Under the pieces are notes generated by a model. It had not been told where the DNA came from. It saw nothing but the letters and a program-made list of their open reading frames with translations, and did not search any database. The translations under genes and the position numbers were made by a program. From Bacteroidetes bacterium OLB10 (lineage in GTDB: Bacteria > Bacteroidota > Bacteroidia > AKYH767-A > OLB10), in assembly GCA_001567275.1 (NCBI GenBank), contig LNBX01000026.1:314056-378055 (forward strand): a stretch of DNA of 64,000 nucleotides, read 5' to 3'. This document shows positions 37,242 to 47,645 of this stretch, piece after piece (within the stretch, counting starts at the first letter, position 1; every line of letters begins with the position of its first letter).

Positions 37242-39884
37242 CTATTTTTTACGTGCTTTTGATGTTGACTTCTTTTTTACTGACGATGCAGCTTTCTTCT
37301 TCACTGCAGGAGATTTCTTTTTAGCAGCAGCTTTCTTTTTTACCGATGCTTTTTCTTTGGTTTTTGTTTCCTTTTTAGCAGACGCCTTACTTGCTTTAGA
37401 CTTCTTTGCAGCTCCTGAATTCGCCTTAACACTTCCTCCTGATTTTTTCTCTTCAATCAGTTCAATTAACCTCTCGAGGCTTACTTCAAATGGATCGTCT
37501 GTCTTTTTTAAGGCAACAAACAACTGACCATATTTAATATAAGGGCCAAACCTTCCTTTGGCAATGATTACCTCTTGTCCATCATATTCACCTACATTGC
37601 GGGGGAGTCTGGGTTTTTTTAGTATTTCTATTACCGTTTCCAGTTCAATCTCCAATGGGTCTTCTCCCTTGGGAAGCGAAATAAATTCTGCACCATATTT
37701 AATATATGGACCAAATCTTCCTTTGTTAATTACAACATCCTGTCCTTGAAATGCACCTAATGTGCGTGGCAAACGTGGACCATCAATAATACTTTTGATG
37801 CTGTCCAGGTCAATACTTACAGGATCTTCTTCTTTGGGAAGAGAGATATATTCGTCTCCATATTTAATATAAGGACCAAACCTGCCGTTGTTGATTACAA
37901 TTTCTTTACCCTTGTATTCACCCATTTGTCGGGGTAATTTAAACAACTCGAGCGCTTCTTCAAGAGTAATAGTCTCAAGTCGCTGACCTTTCTTCAGACT
38001 TGAATATAAAGGAGAGTCACTTTCTTTCTCCGCTACAATTTCAGCCATTGGACCAAATCTGCCAAGCCTTACGATTACTTTACGTTTTGTCTTGGGGTCT
38101 TTACCTAATACACGTTCACCGGTTGCACGTTCGCTCTTTTCAATTGTATTCTCTACATTTTTGTGAAATGGCTTATAAAAATCTGCAATCATTTTATTCC
38201 ATTTCATTTTGCCTTCTGCTATCTCGTCAAACTCCTTCTCTATTTCTGCAGTAAAATTATAATCAAGAATATTCCCAAAATATTCTACCAGAAAATCATT
38301 TACAACAACTCCTGTGTCAGTTGGATATATTTTGTTCTTCTCTGCGCCAGTAATTTCTGTTTTCGGAATTGTTTTGAGTTTGTCTGCCTTTAACTCGAGC
38401 ACGTTATAAGCACGCTCTTTGCCCTGACGTTCTTCTTTAACAACATAACCACGCTTAAGAATGGTAGAAATTGTTGGCGCATAGGTTGAAGGGCGGCCAA
38501 TACCAAGTTCTTCAAGTTTTTTTACCAGACTTGCCTCCGTAAACCGTGCAGGAGGTTGTGTGAAACGCTGCGTTGCTGTAATGGAATCGTAAGTCAATTT
38601 CTGGCCTACAGACATTGGTGGAAGCAACGAATCATTTTCTTCTTCGTTATCATCATCTGTTGATTCCATATACACTTTCAGAAATCCGTCAAAGATGATG
38701 ACCTCACCCGTTGCAACAAATTTTTCTGAAGCATTACTTGAATTAACCTTTACGATTGTTCGTTCCAGTTTTGCATCTGCCATTTGTGAGGCAATAGCGC
38801 GTTTCCATATTAATTCGTACAGTCGTTGTTCACCCGGACTGCCACTTATTACTGACCGGTTGAAACTTGTAGGACGAATAGCCTCATGTGCTTCCTGAGC
38901 GGATGATGATTTAGTCTGATATTGTCGTTTTTGATGGTATTCGCCACCATAGTTTGTCTTAATTTCCTTAGCTGCATTGGCAAGTGCCTGCTCCGAAAGA
39001 TTCACAGAGTCGGTACGCATGTAAGTTATCTTACCACTTTCATACAACTTCTGTGCAATGCTCATGGTTGTTGCAACAGCAAAACCTAATTTTCGTGAGG
39101 CTTCCTGCTGAAGGGTTGATGTGGTAAACGGTGCTGATGGCTTGCGCGTGGCAGGTTTTTTCTCCAGTGACTCTATGGTGAATACTGCATTTTTTTGTTT
39201 TTCCAAAAATGCAGACGCTTCTTTCTCGGTTTTAAATTTCTTGTCGAGTTCTGCTTTGAGAATACTCACATTACCATTCTTATCTTTTACGATAAAATGA
39301 GCTACTACTTTATAAAACGATTCTACTTTAAATGCTTCTATATCCCTTTCGCGCTCTACTATCAGTCTTACTGCTACTGACTGAACCCTTCCTGCCGAAA
39401 GGGATGGCTTCACCTTGCGCCATAATATAGGCGACAATTCAAAACCAACTAAACGGTCAAGAATTCTTCGTGCCTGCTGTGCATCCACAAGATGTTTATC
39501 AATCTTGCGCGGATTTTCAATAGCATTTAATATAGCATCCTTTGTGATTTCGTGAAAAACAATTCTTTTGGTGCTGCTGTCCTTCAATCCAAGCACTTCA
39601 GCCAAATGCCATGAAATAGCTTCTCCTTCGCGGTCCTCATCAGTTGCCAGCCACACCGTTTTTGCTTTTTTCGATAGTTTGGTAAGCTCACTTATTACTT
39701 TCTCTTTATCCTCACTTATTTCATACAACGGCTCAAAATTCTTTTCTATCATGACACCATTATTAGCTTTTGCCAAATCACGTACATGACCATAACTTGA
39801 TTTCACAACAAAATCTTTCCCCAGGAATCCTTCTATCGTTTTTGCCTTAGCCGGTGATTCAACTATCACTAAATTTTCTGCCAT
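37242..39884 (-). CDS. topA: DNA topoisomerase I (type IA) with lysine-rich C-terminal tail
   Basis: 880 residues. The TOPRIM domain (LVIVESPAKAKTIEGFLG, DEDREGEAISWHL) is followed by the cleavage domain with the catalytic Tyr in GKITYMRTDS, then four C-terminal repeats of the GRFGPYIKYG type (residues about 620-790). These replace the zinc fingers of E. coli TopA. The last about 70 residues are a histone H1-like tail of Lys, Ala and Ser (KKKAAAKKKSPAVKKKAA). The enzyme relaxes negative supercoils. The arginase-like gene starts 2 bases after it. The tail probably adds non-specific DNA binding. Confidence 0.97.
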   Translation of the reverse strand: MAENLVIVESPAKAKTIEGFLGKDFVVKSSYGHVRDLAKANNGVMIEKNFEPLYEISEDKEKVISELTKLSKKAKTVWLATDEDREGEAISWHLAEVLGLKDSSTKRIVFHEITKDAILNAIENPRKIDKHLVDAQQARRILDRLVGFELSPILWRKVKPSLSAGRVQSVAVRLIVERERDIEAFKVESFYKVVAHFIVKDKNGNVSILKAELDKKFKTEKEASAFLEKQKNAVFTIESLEKKPATRKPSAPFTTSTLQQEASRKLGFAVATTMSIAQKLYESGKITYMRTDSVNLSEQALANAAKEIKTNYGGEYHQKRQYQTKSSSAQEAHEAIRPTSFNRSVISGSPGEQRLYELIWKRAIASQMADAKLERTIVKVNSSNASEKFVATGEVIIFDGFLKVYMESTDDDNEEENDSLLPPMSVGQKLTYDSITATQRFTQPPARFTEASLVKKLEELGIGRPSTYAPTISTILKRGYVVKEERQGKERAYNVLELKADKLKTIPKTEITGAEKNKIYPTDTGVVVNDFLVEYFGNILDYNFTAEIEKEFDEIAEGKMKWNKMIADFYKPFHKNVENTIEKSERATGERVLGKDPKTKRKVIVRLGRFGPMAEIVAEKESDSPLYSSLKKGQRLETITLEEALELFKLPRQMGEYKGKEIVINNGRFGPYIKYGDEYISLPKEEDPVSIDLDSIKSIIDGPRLPRTLGAFQGQDVVINKGRFGPYIKYGAEFISLPKGEDPLEIELETVIEILKKPRLPRNVGEYDGQEVIIAKGRFGPYIKYGQLFVALKKTDDPFEVSLERLIELIEEKKSGGSVKANSGAAKKSKASKASAKKETKTKEKASVKKKAAAKKKSPAVKKKAASSVKKKSTSKARKK

Positions 39885-39955
39885 CGTTTTCTTTTAGAGG
39901 GCGCAAATTAAATCATTTCATTTCGTTATTTCCAAATGGTTTTTCGAAATCAACA

Positions 39956-39987
39956 TTTGTATGCATCCGGATTTTAAAGTACTTTTG
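39956..39987 (+). promoter_or_regulatory. Promoter of the miaB-secG transcript
   Basis: TTTG (39956-39959), a 20-base spacer and TACTTTTG (39980-39987) form a near-ideal Bacteroidota promoter, about 90 bases before the miaB ATG, in the gap between the divergent topA and miaB genes. Confidence 0.6.
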
Positions 39988-40078
39988 CCTGATTATTCAG
40001 AGGTAAAAAGGCCGAATTATTTTTTTGTTTTTTGTTAATAATAAAAAATAAAACTGCCCTGCCGAATTAAACATAACA

Positions 40079-41554
40079 ATGCAAACAGGATTAAAACATA
40101 TAGACGAATCAAGACAAGGTGAAGCTACCCTGCTTAAGGACACAACCACTTCAGCAGAAGGCAATCGCAAACTTTATCTGGAAAGTTATGGATGTCAGAT
40201 GAATTTTTCTGACAGTGAGATTGTTGCTTCTATTCTGGCGAAAGAAGGTTTTGTGACCACGGGCGAACTTGAAGAAGCTGATGCCGTTTTTATAAATACC
40301 TGTGCCGTAAGAGAAAATGCAGAGCAAAGAGTTAGAACAAGACTTAAAGATTTTAAGAAAATTAAAAAGACTAAACCCGGACTGATTGTAGGAGTTTTGG
40401 GTTGTATGGCAGAAAGACTTAAATCGCAATTTCTTGAAGAAGAAAAATTGGTGGACATTGTTGTAGGCCCTGATGCATACCGCGATTTACCTAATCTGAT
40501 TGAAAAAGTTGAAGACGGACATAAAGCCATCAACGTATTATTATCAAGAGAAGAAACCTATGCTGATATTACACCTGTACGCCTGGGAAGCAATGGTGTA
40601 ACTGCATTTGTAAGTATCATGCGAGGCTGTGATAACATGTGTTCTTTTTGCGTTGTTCCTTTTACAAGAGGACGAGAACGCTCACGCGATCCTGAAAGTA
40701 TTGTTAATGAAGTGCGTGAATTGTATGAAGAAGGATACCGTGAAATAACCTTGTTAGGCCAAAATGTAGATTCCTATCTATGGAGTGGCGGAGGACTGAA
40801 GAAAGATTTGGAAAACGAACTTGTACTAAAAGTTCTTAATCATCAGCTTCCTGAAGACGAACAAAAGAAATATACCACCTTTGCCGACCTGCTGGAACTG
40901 GTTGCACAGGTTCACCCTGATTTAAGAATAAGATTTTCGACCTCCAATCCGAGAGACATGACAGATGCTGTACTGCATTCTATGTCGAAGTATGAAAATA
41001 TCTGCAAATACATTCACCTGCCTGTGCAATCGGGCAGCAGCAGCATGCTTGAAAGAATGAACCGTGGTTATACACGCGAACAATATATAAAGCGCATAGA
41101 AAGTATCAGAAGGATATTACCTGACTGTGGAATCTCCACTGATATTATTGCGGGGTTCTGTGGTGAAACTGAAGAAGAACATCAGGATACACTCTCACTC
41201 ATGGAATGGGCTGTGTATGATTTTGCATTCATGTTTAATTATTCTGAAAGACCAGGAACAATGGCTGCACGCAAATTTGCTGATGATGTACCTCAGGAAG
41301 TGAAAACCAGAAGGCTGAATGAAATCATTGCACTTCAACAAAAACATTCAGCTATCAGAACTCAGAATGCATTGAATAAAGTACATAAAGTGCTGGTAGA
41401 AGGATTTTCAAAAAAATCGGATGAAATGCTGATGGGTCGCAATACTCAGAATACAGTAGTCGTTTTTCCTAAGGAAAACTTTAAAACGGGTGATTATGTT
41501 AATGTGTTGGTGGAATCTTGTACCTCCACCACATTAATAGGAAAAGCAATTTAA
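40079..41554 (+). CDS. miaB: tRNA-2-methylthio-N6-dimethylallyladenosine synthase MiaB
   Basis: 491 residues. The N-terminal UPF0004 domain binds a second iron-sulfur cluster ([35 protein letters not shown]: three cysteines). The radical SAM motif is [18 protein letters not shown] (CxxxCxxC). A C-terminal TRAM domain ends the protein ([23 protein letters not shown]). It adds the 2-methylthio group at A37 of certain tRNAs. The start is chosen as the first ATG; homologues often begin slightly later. It heads a plus-strand series of closely spaced genes. Confidence 0.96.
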   Translation: MQTGLKHIDESRQGEATLLKDTTTSAEGNRKLYLESYGCQMNFSDSEIVASILAKEGFVTTGELEEADAVFINTCAVRENAEQRVRTRLKDFKKIKKTKPGLIVGVLGCMAERLKSQFLEEEKLVDIVVGPDAYRDLPNLIEKVEDGHKAINVLLSREETYADITPVRLGSNGVTAFVSIMRGCDNMCSFCVVPFTRGRERSRDPESIVNEVRELYEEGYREITLLGQNVDSYLWSGGGLKKDLENELVLKVLNHQLPEDEQKKYTTFADLLELVAQVHPDLRIRFSTSNPRDMTDAVLHSMSKYENICKYIHLPVQSGSSSMLERMNRGYTREQYIKRIESIRRILPDCGISTDIIAGFCGETEEEHQDTLSLMEWAVYDFAFMFNYSERPGTMAARKFADDVPQEVKTRRLNEIIALQQKHSAIRTQNALNKVHKVLVEGFSKKSDEMLMGRNTQNTVVVFPKENFKTGDYVNVLVESCTSTTLIGKAI

Positions 41555-41578
41555 AAACAGAAGTCAAGTACTGCAAGT

Positions 41579-42802
41579 ATGACCATACAGGATATCAAAG
41601 CAAGGTTCGGCATTATTGGTTTTTCACCGGCACTGGATCATGCCATTAATACTGCCATGCAGGTAGCACCTACCGACCTTACCGTGTTGATTACAGGAGA
41701 AAGCGGCTCGGGAAAAGAAGTATTTCCACAGATTATACATCAACTCAGTGCACGGAAACACGGACCTTATATTGCCGTAAACTGCGGTGCCATTCCGGAA
41801 GGAACGATTGACAGTGAACTTTTCGGGCACGAGAAAGGTTCGTTTACCGGAGCACATGAAGCACGCAAAGGTTATTTTGAAGTTTCAAACGGAGGAACAA
41901 TTTTTCTTGACGAAGTAGCCGAGTTGCCCATGCTCACACAGGTAAGATTGCTTCGTGTGCTTGAATCAGGAGAATTTATTAAAGTAGGTTCGAGCAAGGT
42001 TCAGCGAACTGATGTTCGCGTAGTAGCTGCTACCAATGTCAACATTCCTGATGCCATTGCCAAAGGAAGATTCAGAGAAGATTTATACTACCGGTTAAAT
42101 ACAGTACCTATTCATATACCACCTTTGCGCGACAGAGCTGAGGACACGCATTTGCTTTTCAGAAAATTTGCAGGAGATTTTGCCGAAAAATACCGTATGC
42201 CTACACTCACTCTTCAACCTGAAGCACAAAAACTGTTGATGAACTATCGTTGGCCCGGCAATGTAAGGCAATTAAAAAATGTAACGGAACAACTTTCTAT
42301 CCTCGAACAGAATAAAGATATAAGTGCTGAAGTGCTGATGCATTATCTTCCGCAGGAAACTTTTTCAGGTGTGCCTGCTTTGATGCATACTGACAGAGGA
42401 CATGACCTGAACGAACGTGAGCTTCTCTATAAAGTACTTTTCGATATGAAGAAAGATATTTCCGAGCTGAAGAAAATTGTTTTTAATATAGTCAGTGGTG
42501 AAGAGAATATTGAAATGCAAGATCTCTCTGCCGAAGCACAAAATTTTCTGAAAGAGTCAGACACTGTTACTCCGGTAATTCAGACTTCACAACCATCCAT
42601 TACACTCACAAAGCCTACACAAATAGAAGTAAAATCGCATGAACCGGTAGAAGAATCGTTATCTATTGCCGACAGAGAAAAAGAACTTATCACCAAAGCA
42701 CTGATTAAATACCGTGGTAAGCGCAAAGGTGCAGCTCGTGAACTGGGAATTTCAGAACGGACACTGTATCGCAAAATACAGGAGTATGGCATAAAGAAAT
42801 AA
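41579..42802 (+). CDS. Sigma-54-dependent transcriptional activator without a receiver domain
   Basis: 407 residues. The AAA+ domain begins at about residue 14 with no sensory domain before it: Walker A GESGSGKE, sigma-54-contacting loop GSFTGA (usually GAFTGA), Walker B GGTIFLDEVAEL, arginine finger region RLNTVPIHIPPLRDR. A linker rich in Pro, Glu and Thr follows (about 265-370), then a Fis-type helix-turn-helix (GAARELGISERTLYRKIQEYG). Such activators open promoters held by RNA polymerase with sigma-54. A candidate sigma-54 element lies upstream of groES in this same cluster. It follows miaB by 24 bases. Its signal is unknown, and activity may be set by expression level or a partner protein. 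Confidence 0.93.
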   Translation: MTIQDIKARFGIIGFSPALDHAINTAMQVAPTDLTVLITGESGSGKEVFPQIIHQLSARKHGPYIAVNCGAIPEGTIDSELFGHEKGSFTGAHEARKGYFEVSNGGTIFLDEVAELPMLTQVRLLRVLESGEFIKVGSSKVQRTDVRVVAATNVNIPDAIAKGRFREDLYYRLNTVPIHIPPLRDRAEDTHLLFRKFAGDFAEKYRMPTLTLQPEAQKLLMNYRWPGNVRQLKNVTEQLSILEQNKDISAEVLMHYLPQETFSGVPALMHTDRGHDLNERELLYKVLFDMKKDISELKKIVFNIVSGEENIEMQDLSAEAQNFLKESDTVTPVIQTSQPSITLTKPTQIEVKSHEPVEESLSIADREKELITKALIKYRGKRKGAARELGISERTLYRKIQEYGIKK

Positions 42803-42805
42803 AGC

Positions 42806-43327
42806 ATGCAGGTAAAGAAATTATTGGTGTTAAACTCCGCTATCTTGCTTGTTGCATCACTTTTGATGCTGAGTGGATGTGGTGTTTATTCATTTACCGG
42901 TGCCAGTATTACTCCGGGAGTAAAATCAGTAAGCATACAGTATTTTCCAAACAGAGCTTCGGTGGCACAACCAACATTAAGTCAGGTGTTCACTGACAAA
43001 CTACGGGATAAATTTGTATCACAAAGCAGCCTTACCCCTGTAACTGATGCAGGTGATTTACGTTTCGAAGGATATATTTCGGATTATACCGTTCAGCCTA
43101 CCGCCATACAAAGCAGCGATGTTGCAGCTCTGAACAGACTTACCATAACCGTGCATGTAAAATTTGAAAACACCAAAGACCCCAAGCAAAATTTTGAAAC
43201 AAATTTTTCAAGATTTGCCGACTTCGACTCGAAGAAAGATTTGAGTACTGTGGAGTCAGGTCTGATTAATGATATATCTTCGCAACTTGTAGATGATATT
43301 TTTAACAAAGCAGTTGTTAACTGGTAA
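42806..43327 (+). CDS. lptE: LPS assembly lipoprotein LptE
   Basis: 173 residues. A lipoprotein signal ends at LSGC (Cys about 25), followed by the LptE family start GVYSFTGASITPGVKSVSIQYFPNRA. LptE plugs the LptD barrel in the outer membrane and helps place LPS on the cell surface. The gene begins 3 bases after the sigma-54 activator stops and its stop codon is directly followed by the next ATG, so these genes are translationally adjacent. Assignment rests on family pattern and on the conserved position between the activator and secG. Confidence 0.9.
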   Translation: MQVKKLLVLNSAILLVASLLMLSGCGVYSFTGASITPGVKSVSIQYFPNRASVAQPTLSQVFTDKLRDKFVSQSSLTPVTDAGDLRFEGYISDYTVQPTAIQSSDVAALNRLTITVHVKFENTKDPKQNFETNFSRFADFDSKKDLSTVESGLINDISSQLVDDIFNKAVVNW

Positions 43328-44824
43328 ATGACTAAGGAGAAGTTCATATCTTATATTGAAAATCCGTTTGCCATCAGTCAGGCCGACCGAGAAGAGTTAT
43401 CGGATATCATTGAACAATTTCCTTATTTCCAAACGGCAAGACTTTTATATACCAAGGCGCTACACAATGAAAATAATTACCAGTTTAATGAGGAACTGAA
43501 AAAAACTGCTGCCTGCATTGGCGACAGAAGAATATTATATGAACTGATTCAGAAAAAAGATGACAGATTTTTTGAAACTGAAACTGTAGTAAAATCAACA
43601 CCGGAACCTGAAACAGAAATTCAGCAGAATGCTATTCCTGAATCTGAAACAACGCATGTATTTACAGAGCAGCAGGATGAACCTCCTGTTGTTTTTGAAG
43701 CAATTGATACGTCCGATGTAGCCGAATTGAAAACAGAAGAAACTGAATTTAAACAGGAAGAAGAATCAGAAAATGCTTTTGTTTTTGAAGCAGCAGATGA
43801 TAATAATTTAAATATTGAAGTGGATGATGATGAGGAAGAAGATGAGGAGGTAGAAAAAACTGAAGAACCATCTCCACCATCAAGACCACTGACACCTGCT
43901 GAAATTTTATCTCAGCGTCTCCGCGAAATTGAAAACAAATTATCAGGTCAGAATGATGAAACAATATCTGTTGACTCAAAAATTCAAACCGAATCAAATC
44001 CGGAAGCCGAACCTGAGAAATCATATATTAATCCTGCGCCTGAAAAAATAACTGAACCTGTACTGAATATTGTTACTTCAGAGATAATAACTGAACCTGA
44101 AGAATTATCTGTTCAAGAAAAAGAAGAAATAAAAGAAGAACTTGCCGAAACTGTCAATATTCGTACAGAAGAACCTGAATCACCACAACCTGTAGCGGAT
44201 GAACCAAAATATCAGGAAACTGTTAATGAAGAGCCAAAAGAATCTCCTGTTGAAACTGTCAATCTTCAAACAGAAGAACCTGAATCACCACAACCTGTAG
44301 CGGAAGAACCAAAACATCAGGAAACTATTATTGAAGATCCCAAGGAGATAAAGATTTCACCATCTGCCGTTGTTATCGAACCATCTGCAAATGATAAACA
44401 TTCTTTTAGTGAATGGCTGCATCTGTTGCAACCGGACAGACCTGAAAAAAAAACTCATGATACCAAACTGAAAATTACAGAAAGCACTGAAAACGACCCA
44501 ATTGAAAATTCAGAATCCACTCAATCTGCAAATTCTAATATTTCAGAAAAAGTAGTTGACCAAAAACAACTGATAAATAAGTTTATCAGTGAAGAGCCCC
44601 GAATAGATCCATCAAAAGCCAAGTTTTTTAACCCCGGAAATATGGCCAAAAACAGTGTTATGGATCAATCGGAAATTGTTTCTGAGACTTTGGCAAAAAT
44701 TTACCTTAATCAGGGAAATATAGGTAAAGCTATACAAACTTATGAGAAACTGATATTGAATTATCCGGAAAAAAAGCTTTACTTTGCAGCCCTTATTCAA
44801 GAAATTAAAAAAGCACAGCAATAA
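43328..44824 (+). CDS. TPR-containing protein with a long acidic, proline-rich disordered middle
   Basis: 498 residues starting immediately after the lptE stop (TAA then ATG). The first about 90 residues are an ordered helical domain (FISYIENPFAISQADREEL, FPYFQTARLLYTKALH). Residues about 90-400 are rich in Glu, Pro, Thr and Ser and include two nearly identical segments (TEEPESPQPVADEPKYQET and TEEPESPQPVAEEPKHQET, about 36 residues apart). The C-terminus has a tetratricopeptide unit (ETLAKIYLNQGNIGKAIQTY). No signal peptide or membrane segment is seen, so it is probably cytoplasmic. Homologues of this form sit next to lptE/secG in other Bacteroidota, with unknown function; a role in envelope biogenesis is only suggested by position. 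Confidence 0.8.
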   Translation: MTKEKFISYIENPFAISQADREELSDIIEQFPYFQTARLLYTKALHNENNYQFNEELKKTAACIGDRRILYELIQKKDDRFFETETVVKSTPEPETEIQQNAIPESETTHVFTEQQDEPPVVFEAIDTSDVAELKTEETEFKQEEESENAFVFEAADDNNLNIEVDDDEEEDEEVEKTEEPSPPSRPLTPAEILSQRLREIENKLSGQNDETISVDSKIQTESNPEAEPEKSYINPAPEKITEPVLNIVTSEIITEPEELSVQEKEEIKEELAETVNIRTEEPESPQPVADEPKYQETVNEEPKESPVETVNLQTEEPESPQPVAEEPKHQETIIEDPKEIKISPSAVVIEPSANDKHSFSEWLHLLQPDRPEKKTHDTKLKITESTENDPIENSESTQSANSNISEKVVDQKQLINKFISEEPRIDPSKAKFFNPGNMAKNSVMDQSEIVSETLAKIYLNQGNIGKAIQTYEKLILNYPEKKLYFAALIQEIKKAQQ

Positions 44825-44836
44825 AACTTAAAAAAA

Positions 44837-45211
44837 ATGTTCGTATTTATAACAGTACTCATCATTCTCGTAAGCGTTGTTTTAGGACTTGCAGTATTGG
44901 TTCAAAATTCAAAAGGTGGTGGTCTGGTATCAGGCTTCTCAGCACCACAGCAGATTATGGGTGTTCGTAAAACAACCGATTTCCTTGAAAAATTAACCTG
45001 GGGATTAGGAATAGGCCTGATAGTATTATGTGTGGCCGCAAACTTTATGCTTCCAGGAAGTACATCTCAGGGTCAGGTAAAATCTTCATCCATACAGGAG
45101 CAAATTGACAATGCTGCACTACCGGCTTCGCCACAGGCTCCACTACCGGGTGCTGATCAGGCAAAACCTGCCCAGCAACCGGCTCAACAACCGGCAACTC
45201 CCGCTAAATAA
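44837..45211 (+). CDS. secG: Preprotein translocase subunit SecG
   Basis: 124 residues. Two membrane helices (FVFITVLIILVSVVLGLAVLV and WGLGIGLIVLCVAANFML) flank the conserved loop QNSKGGGLVSGFSA, the hallmark of SecG. The C-terminal tail is Pro/Gln/Ala-rich (KPAQQPAQQPATPAK), longer than in E. coli and common in Bacteroidota. SecG assists SecYEG-mediated export, the first step for type IX cargo. It follows the TPR gene by 12 bases and is the last gene before a terminator. Confidence 0.95.
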   Translation: MFVFITVLIILVSVVLGLAVLVQNSKGGGLVSGFSAPQQIMGVRKTTDFLEKLTWGLGIGLIVLCVAANFMLPGSTSQGQVKSSSIQEQIDNAALPASPQAPLPGADQAKPAQQPAQQPATPAK

Positions 45212-45232
45212 TTTCTGACAGAATATTCAGTT

Positions 45233-45274
45233 ACCGGTGTCATAATTTCAGCAAAGTGACACCGGTTTTATTTT
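45233..45274 (+). terminator. Terminator after secG
   Basis: ACCGGTGTCA (45233-45242) pairs perfectly with TGACACCGGT (45257-45266), followed by TTTATTTT. It separates the miaB-secG series from groES and implies that groES has its own promoter. Confidence 0.88.
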
Positions 45275-45315
45275 GATAAGACAGCTCTAATGAAATAATG
45301 GCAGTAAAACCTGAA

Positions 45316-45331
45316 TGGCACACTTGCTGCA
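45316..45331 (+). promoter_or_regulatory. Candidate sigma-54 promoter for groES-groEL
   Basis: TGGCAC (45316-45321), a 5-base spacer and CTGCA (45327-45331) give the GG-N10-GC arrangement and differ from the sigma-54 consensus TGGCAC-N5-TTGCA at one base. It lies 51 bases before the groES ATG, just after the secG terminator. No CIRCE element is seen. A chance match is possible, but a sigma-54 activator gene lies 2.5 kb upstream. Confidence 0.4.
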
Positions 45332-45382
45332 ATGCCCAAATTAAATTTTATATCTACTAATTTTTAATAATCAAATCATACA

Positions 45383-45661
45383 ATGAGCAAAATTAAATTA
45401 ACACCATTGGCAGACCGCGTCATCGTGGAGGTAGCTGCTGCCGAAGAAAAAACTGCAAGCGGAATTATTATTCCTGATACAGCAAAAGAAAAACCTCAAA
45501 AAGGAAAAATTGTAGCTGTAGGAAGTGGCAAAAAAGATGAGCCAATGACTGTAAAAGTTGGCGATAGTGTATTGTACGGTAAATATGCCGGAACAGAAAT
45601 TACTGTTGATGGCAAAGAATATCTTATCATGCGCGAAAGCGATATTTTCGCAATCGTGTAA
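45383..45661 (+). CDS. groES: Co-chaperonin GroES
   Basis: 92 residues, standard length. Begins [20 protein letters not shown] with the mobile loop ([18 protein letters not shown]) that binds GroEL, then [27 protein letters not shown]. It caps GroEL and closes the folding chamber. The gene is 86 bases before groEL and 171 bases after secG, with a terminator and a sigma-54-like element in that upstream gap. Confidence 0.98.
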   Translation: MSKIKLTPLADRVIVEVAAAEEKTASGIIIPDTAKEKPQKGKIVAVGSGKKDEPMTVKVGDSVLYGKYAGTEITVDGKEYLIMRESDIFAIV

Positions 45662-45723
45662 ATCCAATTGCAGGGAAACAATTTCGTTTACTCTGCTTTT
45701 TTGTTTATAATTAATTATCATAG

Positions 45724-47379
<1,656 letters not shown>

Positions 47380-47402
47380 TTCCGTTCAATATAAAACTAA
47401 AA

Positions 47403-47434
47403 GGCTGTCTCAAATTGAGGCAGCTTTTTTTATG
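47403..47434 (+). terminator. Terminator after groEL
   Basis: GCTGTCTCA and TGAGGCAGC form a 9-bp stem (one G-U) with a short AAT loop, followed by TTTTTTTATG. Confidence 0.88.
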
Positions 47435-47480
47435 ATTAATATATTCTTTTTTACAATAATAGACTTATTCAAATAAAAAA

Positions 47481-47509
47481 GTCGCTGAGAGAATTTACTC
47501 AGCGACTTT
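47481..47509. terminator. Bidirectional terminator 3' of tRNA-fMet
   Basis: GTCGCTGAG (47481-47489) pairs perfectly with CTCAGCGAC (47498-47506) across an 8-base loop. It is followed by TTTTT in the plus direction and by TTTTTTATTTG on the minus strand. It most likely ends the minus-strand cinA/tRNA transcript. Confidence 0.85.
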
Positions 47510-47515
47510 TTCTTT

Positions 47516-47590
<75 letters not shown>

Positions 47591-47645
47591 CTGTTATTTT
47601 GAGGCTGCAAAAGTAGCAACCACAGTCATATCTGCAAATAAAAAA

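Noticed and set aside
45275..45382. CIRCE heat-shock operator upstream of groES
   Set aside because: No TTAGCACTC-N9-GAGTGCTAA or close variant is present in the gap.
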